Assembly: GCF_023227765.1 (NCBI RefSeq)
Contig: NZ_JALKBZ010000017.1
Location: forward strand, 1 to 53,019
Source: Fuchsiella alkaliacetigena
GTDB lineage: Bacteria; Bacillota; Halanaerobiia; Halobacteroidales; Acetohalobiaceae
DNA: 53,019 nucleotides
Reading direction: 5' to 3'
This document shows, one piece after another, positions 33,675 through 41,986 of this stretch. The position numbers and the translations under genes are program-made. The stretch's first letter is position 1. Every line of letters begins with the position of its first letter. The notes under the pieces were generated by a model. It was not told the DNA's origin and searched no databases. It was given only the letters and a program-made list of their open reading frames with translations.

Positions 33675-34178
33675 ATGTTCTTAAAGTTATTACTCTTATT
33701 TAGCTTAGTACCTTTATTTGAATTGTGGTTATTAATTCGAGTAGGAGGTTATTTTGGTTTTTTGCCTACTATTTTGTTAGTGGCTTCGACAGGAGTGGTA
33801 GGAGCTTCGCTGGCCCGGAGTCAGGGATTTTTGGTAATTAGTCAGATTCAGGGTAATTTAAACTCCGGTAAGCTGCCGGCAAATAGTTTAATTGAAGGGC
33901 TGTTGATCTTAATTGGGGGAGTGATGCTGTTAACTCCTGGTTTAGTGACTGATATTGCCGGCTTTAGCTTAGTCTTGCCTAAAAGTAGAGCTTGGTTAAG
34001 GGAGCTACTCAAGCGTAAGTTTAAGGGGTTAATTAAAACTGGTAATGTAAAGTTCAGTGTTTTTGGCCCTCAAAGCTCAAGTAGTACTTATCAGCAGCAT
34101 CAAGGAAAAGAGGGAAAGGAGGAATGGGATAAAGAAGAGTCTATTGATGTAGACTTTGAAGAGTTAGATGAAGACTAG
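33675..34178 (+). CDS. fxsA: FxsA-family membrane protein
   Basis: This 167-residue membrane protein has the FxsA pattern: LFSLVPLFELWLLIRVGGYFG, then GVVGASLARSQG, then LILIGGVMLLTPGLVTDIAG. About three to four membrane segments occupy the first 105 residues; the acidic C-terminal tail is cytoplasmic or disordered. In E. coli FxsA (suppressor of F exclusion of phage T7) is of unknown molecular function. ATG 33675 matches the usual start; GGAGAAGGTG lies seven bases upstream. Confidence 0.9.
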   Translation: MFLKLLLLFSLVPLFELWLLIRVGGYFGFLPTILLVASTGVVGASLARSQGFLVISQIQGNLNSGKLPANSLIEGLLILIGGVMLLTPGLVTDIAGFSLVLPKSRAWLRELLKRKFKGLIKTGNVKFSVFGPQSSSSTYQQHQGKEGKEEWDKEESIDVDFEELDED

Positions 34179-34184
34179 CTTTAA

Positions 34185-35525
34185 TTAATTTGAAACTAAT
34201 AACTGATCCTCTTCTTTATCCTGAAGATAGACATGTTTAAATTTGGGATCTTCAGTAGCTTGCTGATACTTTTGGTAAGCCTCTTTACGACAGCTACTAC
34301 AGACTTCAAAGGGAATAATTAAGACTTTAGCCTGACCTATACTTCGTAAATCAGGTCGAATCGAAGAAATGATTTCTATTAGCCCGGAGCAGTCAGTACA
34401 GACCTTGATCTTTAACTGCTGATTTTCTCTAAACTGATCAGTATCGTAAAAGATACTGCGTTGAGTAGTATAGTAGTCAGTGCATTGGAACTCCTTTTGA
34501 ATATCGCTTTCTTCTTTAAGCTTCCAGGCTGTTCTTAAGGAGTCTACTCGGGCTTTAATTTTATCGCTAATAATGGCGTCCTGTTTTTTAATTTCTGGCT
34601 GATAGTCAGGCTCTTTAATATTAAGGTGGTCTAGGCCGGCCATAGCTAGGATAATGCCGATATTAATATAAGGTAGAGCTGACTCAATAGAGTATCCTCC
34701 TTGTAAAATTGCTAAGTCAGGATTAAGCTTGGAGTTTAACTCAGCATAACCTTGAGCTGTAATTCGCATTCTAGTTAGCGGATCACTATAGTGGTTATCC
34801 TGTCCAGCAGCATTGATTACTAAGTCGGGCTGGAAATCATCTAAAATAGGTAGCACTAAATTATCCAGAGCATAGTGTAGACCCTGGTCAGTAGTATTAG
34901 GAGGTAGCGGCAGGTTAAGGGTATAGCCGAAGGCTCCGGGCCCTCCTAATTCTTCCACAGAACCAGTACCGGGAAAAAGAGTTCTGCCGTCTTGGTGTAA
35001 GGAAATATGTAAAACATTAGGATCATTATAGTAGATATCCTGAGTTCCATCTGCATGATGAGCGTCGGTATCCACAAAGGCAATTTTGAGCTCAGTGCCG
35101 TATTTTTGACGCAAATACTCCACCATAATAGCTTCGTTATTGATAGTACAAAAGCCTCGGCTGCCGGGAACTACTCTAAAGGCATGGTGGCCGGGAGGAC
35201 GGATAATAGCAAAGGCAGAATCAACTTGTTTCTCCATTACCAATTGAGCCGCCTTAATTGCTCCGCCGGCTGAGATTAAGTGCGGTTTAGTAACTATCTC
35301 TTCGGCATTAGGGATGCAGACGTGAGTTCTATTTATATCTGCTAGTGAAGCTACTTCGGGATTATATTCTTTGATTCCTTCGATATCTAAAACTCCCTCT
35401 TCTAATACCTGGTCTTTAGTATAAAGCAGTCTTTCTTCCCGCTCAGGATGAGTAGGGGAGATAGACCAGTCCAAAGCTGGAAAAAAGATCAGTCCTAAAC
35501 TCTGTTCAGCTTTAATATTCATCAT
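34185..35525 (-). CDS. Histone deacetylase-family hydrolase with C-terminal zinc ribbon
   Basis: This 446-residue protein has an HDAC/AcuC/acetylpolyamine amidohydrolase domain over about residues 10-310. Active-site motifs are RPPGHHAF (catalytic histidines), DTDAHHADGTQD (zinc Asp and His), and AAGQDNH (zinc Asp), with a GYS loop. The C-terminal 130 residues are extra and contain CTDCSG and CSSCRKE, a likely zinc ribbon. It probably deacylates a small molecule or protein lysine. Its start overlaps the stop of the hydantoinase gene (ATGATGA), so they form an operon read on the minus strand. Substrate unknown. Confidence 0.88.
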   Translation of the reverse strand: MMNIKAEQSLGLIFFPALDWSISPTHPEREERLLYTKDQVLEEGVLDIEGIKEYNPEVASLADINRTHVCIPNAEEIVTKPHLISAGGAIKAAQLVMEKQVDSAFAIIRPPGHHAFRVVPGSRGFCTINNEAIMVEYLRQKYGTELKIAFVDTDAHHADGTQDIYYNDPNVLHISLHQDGRTLFPGTGSVEELGGPGAFGYTLNLPLPPNTTDQGLHYALDNLVLPILDDFQPDLVINAAGQDNHYSDPLTRMRITAQGYAELNSKLNPDLAILQGGYSIESALPYINIGIILAMAGLDHLNIKEPDYQPEIKKQDAIISDKIKARVDSLRTAWKLKEESDIQKEFQCTDYYTTQRSIFYDTDQFRENQQLKIKVCTDCSGLIEIISSIRPDLRSIGQAKVLIIPFEVCSSCRKEAYQKYQQATEDPKFKHVYLQDKEEDQLLVSN

Positions 35526-37183
35526 AAATGCCCCCTTCTTAATTTATTAGTTAAGCCTGGTTTGATTTGAGCTGTAGCTTCGATTATTTGACCAATGGTG
35601 TTAAAGCCGCGTACCATGTTAAAGCTTTGAGCTGAGGTAATCTCTATTTCTGTTTTAGAATTTGGTAATTGTTCTGCTAAGCTTTCTTGGAGTATTTTTT
35701 TAGCTGTGGCTAAATCTAATTGCTCTATCTTTTCAGTAATTCCTAACTCAGGTAGTTGATAGTAACCTTGAGCCGTATCGGCATAAAGAGTACATTTTTT
35801 AGTAGAACGAGCTAAGGCAGCGCCGATGGCATTAACAATTGGTGAGTAATTAGGAATCAGATAGTCTAATTTTAATTTTTTGGCTAGAGTAGGAATCAAG
35901 GCTGCGGCTGGCCCGCCAATTCCCACTAAAGAATTAGGTTTTATTTTAGAGATACTCAGTAGTTCATTAATAGTATAGACTGGCTGATTATTTAGTTTAT
36001 TCAAAATTTCTGTTACTTTTTCTTCAATCTTAGTACAGAAGAGTTCGACGATTTTAAGAGCTACTTTTTTTACTGTTAATCCTAATTGCTTTGCTAAAGG
36101 TTCTAAGCTATTCTTAGCTGCTGCTAATTGACCTTGCTGATCTAGACCTAAGACTACTAGAGCGTCGGTGGGAGTAGGGTCTACCCCTCCATAGGCAGCA
36201 GCATTTCCGCGACGCTGTGGAGCAATCTGTAGCTGCTGGTCTACTATCTGTACTAAGCTATCGCCGCCGCAGGCTAGAGATTCGTTGTAGAGACCGCGAA
36301 CTAGAGTTTTATAGTTGTTGATTTCTACTCCCTGAGGTTTAAATAGTGGCTTTTCATCTATAAATAGAGAGATATCAGTAGTGGTGCCGCCGATATCTAA
36401 AGCTAAAGTAGTTCCTTTTAAATCACTAGTAGCTAAGACTCCCATGATGCTGGCGGCGGGCCCGGAATTAATGGACTCAATAGGTGCTTGGAGCGATTCT
36501 GTCAAAGACATAGTGCCGCCGTCAGCCTTAAGCACTTGCACAGGAGCTTGAATTCCTAAGTCAGCTAGCCCCTCTTTGATAGCAGCAATAAACTGTTGTT
36601 GAGTTTCAAGAACTGCGGTATTCAGATAGGTAGTGGCTGTACGGCGAGGAAAGTTAAGCTTGCCCGAAAGTTGATGTCCTAAGGTGAGTAAATCAAACTC
36701 AGGAAACTCATCTTTAATCAGCTTTTTAATTTTTATTTCGTGTTTGGGATTGCGAGGTGAAAACTTGGCGCAGATAGCAACTCTGCTAATCTCTTCTTGG
36801 GTAAACTTTTTTAAGGCAGCTTTAACCTCGTTTAAATTTAGAGGAGCTACTTCTCGACCGCGGTGGTCAATAGAGCCGGAAAGCACTTCAGTAGCAGGAC
36901 TATAGTGATACCAGTCGGGATTTAGTCCGGGCCCGGGTATTATTAATAGTCCTACTGGGGGAAAGTTTTCCTGGGCTATTTGATTAGTAGTTAAAGTAGT
37001 GCTAAGATTAACCTGGCTTATTTGATTTGTTTTTTTGGATGAAATTAACTCTCTACAGACCTTGAGAATTGTGGCAGCTAAACTGTCTGCTTCGGTGCTT
37101 AATTTCGTACTAGCTAATACTTCTTCATTTTTGATCAATACTCCATCGGTATTAGTACCGCCGATATCTATTCCTAACTTCAT
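35522..37183 (-). CDS. Hydantoinase/oxoprolinase-family protein (HyuA-type)
   Basis: This 553-residue protein belongs to the ATP-dependent hydantoinase/5-oxoprolinase A-subunit family of the ASKHA fold. The N-terminus has the phosphate motif LGIDIGGTNTDGVLI. A second phosphate loop is TTLALDIGGTTTDISL near residue 260, and GIGGPAAALIPTLA lies near 420. It is shorter than full HyuA, and no HyuB partner is in the window. The start at 37183 has GGAGGTG upstream on the minus strand; an in-frame ATG at 37198 lacks one. It is translationally coupled to the HDAC-like gene. Substrate unknown. Confidence 0.85.
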   Translation of the reverse strand: MKLGIDIGGTNTDGVLIKNEEVLASTKLSTEADSLAATILKVCRELISSKKTNQISQVNLSTTLTTNQIAQENFPPVGLLIIPGPGLNPDWYHYSPATEVLSGSIDHRGREVAPLNLNEVKAALKKFTQEEISRVAICAKFSPRNPKHEIKIKKLIKDEFPEFDLLTLGHQLSGKLNFPRRTATTYLNTAVLETQQQFIAAIKEGLADLGIQAPVQVLKADGGTMSLTESLQAPIESINSGPAASIMGVLATSDLKGTTLALDIGGTTTDISLFIDEKPLFKPQGVEINNYKTLVRGLYNESLACGGDSLVQIVDQQLQIAPQRRGNAAAYGGVDPTPTDALVVLGLDQQGQLAAAKNSLEPLAKQLGLTVKKVALKIVELFCTKIEEKVTEILNKLNNQPVYTINELLSISKIKPNSLVGIGGPAAALIPTLAKKLKLDYLIPNYSPIVNAIGAALARSTKKCTLYADTAQGYYQLPELGITEKIEQLDLATAKKILQESLAEQLPNSKTEIEITSAQSFNMVRGFNTIGQIIEATAQIKPGLTNKLRRGHL

Positions 37184-37324
37184 TTTTTTCACCTCCACTT
37201 CTCTTCTTAAATTAATTCTTTATTTACTTGCTTATTCCTTTAAAAAAGGAATAATTATTAAAAAGCTACCATTAAAGGCAGGATAAATAAGTATAAATAT
37301 ATAATTGTATAGAGTAAGACATTA

Positions 37325-37356
37325 ATTTTAAATATGTTGAATTACATATTTAAAAT
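37325..37356. promoter_or_regulatory. 13-base perfect inverted repeat upstream of the globin sensor
   Basis: ATTTTAAATATGT (37325-37337) is complementary to ACATATTTAAAAT (37344-37356) across a 6-base spacer. It could be an operator or an AU-rich RNA hairpin. No good sigma-A promoter was found; a TATAAT lies at 37300 without a clear -35. Confidence 0.55.
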
Positions 37357-37376
37357 AAGAAGCCAAGGGAGGTGAA

Positions 37377-37413
37377 TTCTGGTTATAGGTTAAGAAGATC
37401 TTTATAACCAGAG
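37377..37413 (+). promoter_or_regulatory. Hairpin between Shine-Dalgarno and start of the globin sensor
   Basis: AAGGGAGGTG (37365-37374) is 47 bases before ATG 37422, too far for use as it stands. CTGGTTATA (37379) pairs with TATAACCAG (37403), extendable to 11 pairs. With the hairpin folded the effective spacing is about ten bases. Confidence 0.6.
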
Positions 37414-37421
37414 CATTACTA

Positions 37422-38555
37422 ATGATAAATGAAGAAAATGAACTTAAACTCGAACAAAAAGATGTTGATTTTCGTAAACAGTTCGTTGGTTTTGATGAAG
37501 AAGATGAAGAATTATTAAGCGAATTACGGGGATTATTTGCAGAAAAAGCTGACCAAATAATAGATAATTTTTATCAGGTAATTAATCAGTTTCCCCAAGC
37601 CAGAAGTTTTATTGAGGAGCATAGTACGGTAGATAGGTTAAAGGAAGCTCAAAAAGAATATTTTTTAGAGTTAGTAGATGGAAACTATGAGGTTGATCAC
37701 TTTAATGATCGCTTTAAAATAGGCAAAATCCATGATGAGATTAAGCTAACCCCTGAGTTTTATTTGGGAGCTTATGCTATTTACTATAATGAAGTGCTGC
37801 CTATCTTAGCAGAGGAGTATGGAGACAATACTGAAAAAATGATGAAGGTTTTTATGGCCTTTATTAGGATTACTAATTTGGATATGCAGGTAGCTATGGA
37901 AAGTTATATCAAGGAGTTTATGGAGTTAAATAGTGTCATTGATACTTTGGAAACAGCTAGCACTAATGTAACCGGTATCTCAGAAGAGTTGGCTATTTCT
38001 AGTGATGAAATCAGTCAGGTAGCTGATGCCTTAACTAACAGAATTATTGATATTTCCGATAATAGTCAAGATCAATCGGAGACCGTTGAAGAGGCAGCTA
38101 CCGAAATTAAGAATTTAGCCGAAATGTCTGAAGAGACCTCAGAACAGATCGAAGAAGCGATTGCTACTATTGAAAAGATAGCCGATCAGACTAATTTGTT
38201 AGCTTTAAATGCTACCATAGAGGCTGCTAGAGCTGGAGAGCACGGAAGAGGCTTTGCTGTAGTGGCTCAGGAAGTAAAGGCTTTAGCTGAAGAGTCTACT
38301 ACAGCAGTAGAAAGAATAGAAAAGATGATTAAAGAAGTTCAGGCCGAAACATTGCGGAGTGCTCGAACTACAGTAGAAATGATTGAAGATATTTCGAATG
38401 CTTTTGGTGAAATTGTGGATTCTACTCAGGAGGCTACAGCTGCTACTGAAGAACAGACGGCTACAATTCACGAAATGGCCAATTCAGCACAAACCTTAGC
38501 TGATGTAGCTAAAAATATGCAGAGCTTAGTAGAGAAGTTTAAGGATAAGTTATAA
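37422..38555 (+). CDS. Soluble globin-coupled chemotaxis receptor (HemAT-like)
   Basis: This 377-residue cytoplasmic chemoreceptor has no membrane segment. Residues about 15-165 form a sensor globin: NFYQVI with Tyr51 at the distal position, and [20 protein letters not shown] with the proximal heme His104. The C-terminal methyl-accepting signalling domain carries the hairpin tip [33 protein letters not shown] (tip residues about 248-280). HemAT proteins sense O2 and steer cells; in an anaerobe this would serve avoidance of oxygen, or NO/CO sensing. No closer Shine-Dalgarno exists, see the hairpin feature. A terminator follows. Confidence 0.92.
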   Translation: MINEENELKLEQKDVDFRKQFVGFDEEDEELLSELRGLFAEKADQIIDNFYQVINQFPQARSFIEEHSTVDRLKEAQKEYFLELVDGNYEVDHFNDRFKIGKIHDEIKLTPEFYLGAYAIYYNEVLPILAEEYGDNTEKMMKVFMAFIRITNLDMQVAMESYIKEFMELNSVIDTLETASTNVTGISEELAISSDEISQVADALTNRIIDISDNSQDQSETVEEAATEIKNLAEMSEETSEQIEEAIATIEKIADQTNLLALNATIEAARAGEHGRGFAVVAQEVKALAEESTTAVERIEKMIKEVQAETLRSARTTVEMIEDISNAFGEIVDSTQEATAATEEQTATIHEMANSAQTLADVAKNMQSLVEKFKDKL

Positions 38556-38570
38556 AATTTACTATTAAGG

Positions 38571-38600
38571 CACAGGAGGTAACTTCTGTGTTTTAATTTT
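38571..38600 (+). terminator. Terminator after the globin sensor gene
   Basis: CACAGGAG (38571-38578) pairs with CTTCTGTG (38583-38590) with one G-U pair, then a T-rich run. Confidence 0.8.
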
Positions 38601-38650
38601 TAAATCTAAAGTTATATTTTAACGTTTATGTAAAAAACATTCCAAAGGGA

Positions 38651-38679
38651 TTGCTGATTTTTCTGAAAAATGTTATAAT
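38651..38679 (+). promoter_or_regulatory. Promoter of pgi
   Basis: -35 TTGCTG (38651-38656), 17-base spacer, -10 TATAAT (38674-38679), 72 bases before the ATG. Confidence 0.65.
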
Positions 38680-38751
38680 TTTAGATAAGAATTATTTTTA
38701 ATAAATACTTCATTAACTACATATAATTAAATTTTAAAGAGGGGGAATATT

Positions 38752-40191
38752 ATGTCTGAATTGAAATATGAGGATCAAGAATGGCAAAAGGAAATGAAGA
38801 TTAGCTTAGATGTTAATAATATGTTTGCCGAGCAGGTTGGGGAAGAGCACGGATTAACTGTCAAAGATGTAGAAAGCTTAGAAAAAAGGTTATTAACAGC
38901 TCATGAAGCTATTCAAGAAGCTAAAGCAGCAGGAGAAATGGGTTTTATGGAGCTGCCAGCTGGACAGCAGGAGGTTGTTGAAGAAATCGAAGAGTTAGTA
39001 GCAGCTAGGAGAGGAGAGTTTGAGAACTTTGTAGTCTTGGGGATTGGTGGTTCGGCTTTAGGAGCTATTGCTTTAGATACTGCTTTAAATCCTCCCTATT
39101 ATAAATTAGATTCTGCTACTAGGGAAACACCAAGACTGTTCGTTCCCGATAATGTAGATCCGGCTAGACTAGAGAACTTATTGGCAACTATTGATTTAGA
39201 AAAGACTCTCTTCAATGTTATTTCTAAGTCTGGCGGTACTGCTGAGACTATGAGTCAGTTCTTAATAGCTCGTGATTTGGTAGCTCAAGAACTAGGATCA
39301 GAAAAGGTAGCTGAACATTTTATTGCTACTACCAGTCGTGATTCGGGTAATTTAATCAAGATTGCTAAAGAAGAAGGAATGCCTACTTTTTATATACCGG
39401 AAAATGTAGGGGGCAGATTTTCGGTACTTTCTCCAGTAGGGCTGTTGCCAGCTGCTTTTTGTGGAATCGATATTAAGGAGCTTTTAGCTGGGGCTGAGTA
39501 TATGGATCAGCTTTGTGCAAAAAAGGAAGTTTGGGAAAATCCAGCTTACTTAAATGCTACTCTTCAATACTTAGCTGATCAACAAGGAAAGTCTATTTCG
39601 GTAATGATGCCCTATGTACATGCTCTAAAGGATGTAGCTGATTGGTATAGACAGTTGTGGGCTGAATCTCTAGGCAAGGAAAAAGATAGAAACGGCCAAG
39701 TAGTTAATGTAGGTCCTACGCCGATTAAAGCTTTGGGGGCTACAGATCAACATTCGCAGGTGCAGCTCTATATGGCGGGCCCTTATGATAAGGTAATTAC
39801 CTTATTAGCAGTTGAGGACTACGGAGCCGAAATGGAGATTCCTAAGCTTTATCAAGATATCGAGGGAGTTGCTTATTTAGGTGGAAATACTCTTAATGAG
39901 TTAATTCAAACAGAACGCTTAGCTACTGAATTAGCTTTAACTAAAAATCAACGCTTAAACTGTACTATTACTTTGCCTGAAGTAAATGAGTTTACTATGG
40001 GTCAACTGCTTTATATGTTTGAGTTACAGACTGCCTTTGCCGGAGAATTATATAATATTAATGCTTTTAATCAGCCAGGAGTAGAACTAGGGAAAGCCTA
40101 TACTTATGGAATTTTAGGTAGATCAGGATTTGCAGACAAAAAAGAGGAGTTTGAAGCACGGCCTGAAAAAGATGATGGATTTATTGTTTAA
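38752..40191 (+). CDS. pgi: Glucose-6-phosphate isomerase
   Basis: This 479-residue enzyme interconverts glucose-6-phosphate and fructose-6-phosphate. Family motifs: VVLGIGGSALGAIALD near residue 97, VISKSGGTAETMSQFL near 158 (phosphate site), ENVGGRFSVLSPVGLLPA near 220, and the second signature region GATDQHSQVQLYMAGPYDK near 325. The C-terminal catalytic lysine region is NQPGVELGKAYTY. GAGGGGG precedes ATG 38752. It appears to be a single-gene unit. Confidence 0.95.
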   Translation: MSELKYEDQEWQKEMKISLDVNNMFAEQVGEEHGLTVKDVESLEKRLLTAHEAIQEAKAAGEMGFMELPAGQQEVVEEIEELVAARRGEFENFVVLGIGGSALGAIALDTALNPPYYKLDSATRETPRLFVPDNVDPARLENLLATIDLEKTLFNVISKSGGTAETMSQFLIARDLVAQELGSEKVAEHFIATTSRDSGNLIKIAKEEGMPTFYIPENVGGRFSVLSPVGLLPAAFCGIDIKELLAGAEYMDQLCAKKEVWENPAYLNATLQYLADQQGKSISVMMPYVHALKDVADWYRQLWAESLGKEKDRNGQVVNVGPTPIKALGATDQHSQVQLYMAGPYDKVITLLAVEDYGAEMEIPKLYQDIEGVAYLGGNTLNELIQTERLATELALTKNQRLNCTITLPEVNEFTMGQLLYMFELQTAFAGELYNINAFNQPGVELGKAYTYGILGRSGFADKKEEFEARPEKDDGFIV

Positions 40192-40353
40192 ACTGTATAA
40201 AGATCTAGGAAGAATTTACAAAGAGGATTTACTGAACTATTGAAGAAGTATTACATTAGAAGTATTATATTATTTAATATTTATTAATAAACTTAAAAGT
40301 AAGTAAAGACATTTTTAAGAAAGTAGACTATTAGAGTTACAGGAGGGTGTATT

Positions 40354-41406
40354 GTGAGTCGTAATTCAAAATATGTAGTAGTATTAGTTTTAATAGTATT
40401 TTTATTTAGTTTTTATGCTTTGGCTTCAGCTTCAAATTTAGGTATTAGAAATTTAAGAGAAGGTACAGAAGGAGCAGATGTTAAGGAGTTACAAAGTAAG
40501 TTAAATGAACTAGGTTATGAAGTAGGAGTTGATGGTCTTTTTGGACCTCAGACGGCTGCCCAAGTTAAACAGTTCCAAAGTGAATATGGATTATCAGCTG
40601 ACGGAATAGTCGGCTCACAAACTCTCTTTGCTTTAAAAAAGTTGACTGAATTAGTAGAGCATAGAGTACAGCCTGGAGAATCTATCTATATATTGGCTAG
40701 AAGATATAATACTTCTATTGCAGAGATCAAGGATCTTAATAAGCTTGATAGTGACATCATAAGGGCAGGACAAAAGTTGAAGATTCCTAGTCCAGCTTTA
40801 GGAGGAAGTGGTGGTGAAGAGGTATATATCAATGTTAGTTATCAGGTTAGAGTAGGTGATTCATTATCGGTTTTAGCTAGCAGGTATAATAGCAGTGTAA
40901 ATAAGATTATGGAAAAAAATAATCTGACTAGCAATAATATTCGAGCTGGACAAGAGATAAAGATTCCACGTCGTTTAGAGCCGATAGATGTTAAAAGAAC
41001 AGCAGTGACTCAGCAAAGGTCACAGTTTATTTGGCCAGCTCGAGGTAGAATAACTTCCGGTTATGGTTATCGAACTCATCCAATTACTAATCGAAGGCAG
41101 CTACATACTGGAATAGATATAGCTTTACCTACGGGGACTCCAGTAAAGGCTGCTGCTAGCGGTCGAGTTATCAATAGTACTTGGTTATCTGGCTTTGGAT
41201 ATACAGTAATTATTGAACATGATGAAGGGAAAGAGACTTTATATGCACATAATTCTCGACTGGTTGTTAATGCTGGCGATGAAGTTCGGCAAGGGGAAGT
41301 AATAGCTTATTCAGGCAGTACAGGTCAAAGCACGGGCCCGCATTTGCATTTTGAGATTAGAGTTAATGATAACCCGGTAGATCCTAAGAAAAAATTACCT
41401 CGTTAG
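40354..41406 (+). CDS. Secreted M23 peptidase with peptidoglycan-binding and LysM domains
   Basis: This 350-residue exported endopeptidase acts in the cell wall. A signal peptide or anchor covers residues 7-27. A PG_binding_1 domain (about 33-92; LNELGYEVGVDGLFGPQTAAQVKQFQ) is followed by two LysM domains (about 98-143 and 158-205; each ends in AGQKLKIP or AGQEIKIP). The M23 domain lies at about 235-345 with zinc ligands in HTGIDIA and HLHFE. GTG 40354 follows AGGAGGG at six bases. It would cut peptide cross-links. A strong terminator follows. Confidence 0.93.
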   Translation: MSRNSKYVVVLVLIVFLFSFYALASASNLGIRNLREGTEGADVKELQSKLNELGYEVGVDGLFGPQTAAQVKQFQSEYGLSADGIVGSQTLFALKKLTELVEHRVQPGESIYILARRYNTSIAEIKDLNKLDSDIIRAGQKLKIPSPALGGSGGEEVYINVSYQVRVGDSLSVLASRYNSSVNKIMEKNNLTSNNIRAGQEIKIPRRLEPIDVKRTAVTQQRSQFIWPARGRITSGYGYRTHPITNRRQLHTGIDIALPTGTPVKAAASGRVINSTWLSGFGYTVIIEHDEGKETLYAHNSRLVVNAGDEVRQGEVIAYSGSTGQSTGPHLHFEIRVNDNPVDPKKKLPR

Positions 41407-41437
41407 TTCAATAAAAATTCAAATATACTATTTATGA

Positions 41438-41478
41438 TTTAGAGTTCTGATTTAAAGATTAGAACTCTAAATTTTTTT
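41438..41478 (+). terminator. Terminator after the M23 peptidase gene
   Basis: TTTAGAGTTCT (41438-41448) pairs perfectly with AGAACTCTAAA (41461-41471), followed by seven Ts. Confidence 0.88.
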
Positions 41479-41607
41479 ATTCAATATGCAGGAATTTCTT
41501 TGAGTAGTATTGAATATGTTATTTAGTGAGATGTGAAAACAATAACTTTCACAAGGAGATGAGTTTAGATGACTTCAAAAATTAATAATCAAAAGGAGTG
41601 AATATAT

Positions 41608-41766
41608 ATGAACTGTATTATTTGTGGTGTAGAAATTGAGGAAGGATTTAGGAATACCTGTGATAAATGTGAAAAGGAAGTAGAAGAGTTATCGCAGAAA
41701 ATATTGGAACCTCGTAAGAAAATTAATTTTGCTAAATTGAAAAGAGAAGAGTATAGTCAGGTTTAA
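41608..41766 (+). CDS. Zinc-ribbon-like microprotein
   Basis: This 52-residue peptide has CIIC near the start and CDKC near residue 18, a likely four-cysteine zinc ribbon, followed by a charged helical tail. AAAAGGAG lies about ten bases before ATG 41608. Just upstream two tiny overlapping frames begin at ATG 41558 and ATG 41569; the second ends inside the microprotein's Shine-Dalgarno. No known family is assigned. A terminator follows, so it is a unit of its own. Confidence 0.65.
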   Translation: MNCIICGVEIEEGFRNTCDKCEKEVEELSQKILEPRKKINFAKLKREEYSQV

Positions 41767-41856
41767 CTTGGATTTTTTATTCAGAAAATTCAAATATATA
41801 TAATTTTGTTTTGATATACTTTTATATTTTTGCTTAGTTATCAATTTATTTTAGTT

Positions 41857-41886
41857 AAGATTGTGTTTATTGCACAATCTTTTTTA
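41857..41886 (+). terminator. Terminator after the zinc-ribbon microprotein
   Basis: AAGATTGTG (41857-41865) pairs perfectly with CACAATCTT (41873-41881), followed by Ts. Confidence 0.88.
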
Positions 41887-41986
41887 TTTTTAAGTTGCAT
41901 ACAGGAAAATAGGCCTTGAGAATAGAATAAAGAATAATGAGAGTAAGTTCTAAATTTAGATTTTAATTTGAGGGGAGGAAAAGCAG

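Noticed and set aside
35055-35273. Plus-strand frame opposite the HDAC gene
   Set aside because: Shadow of the minus-strand gene, with no RBS and no recognisable motif.
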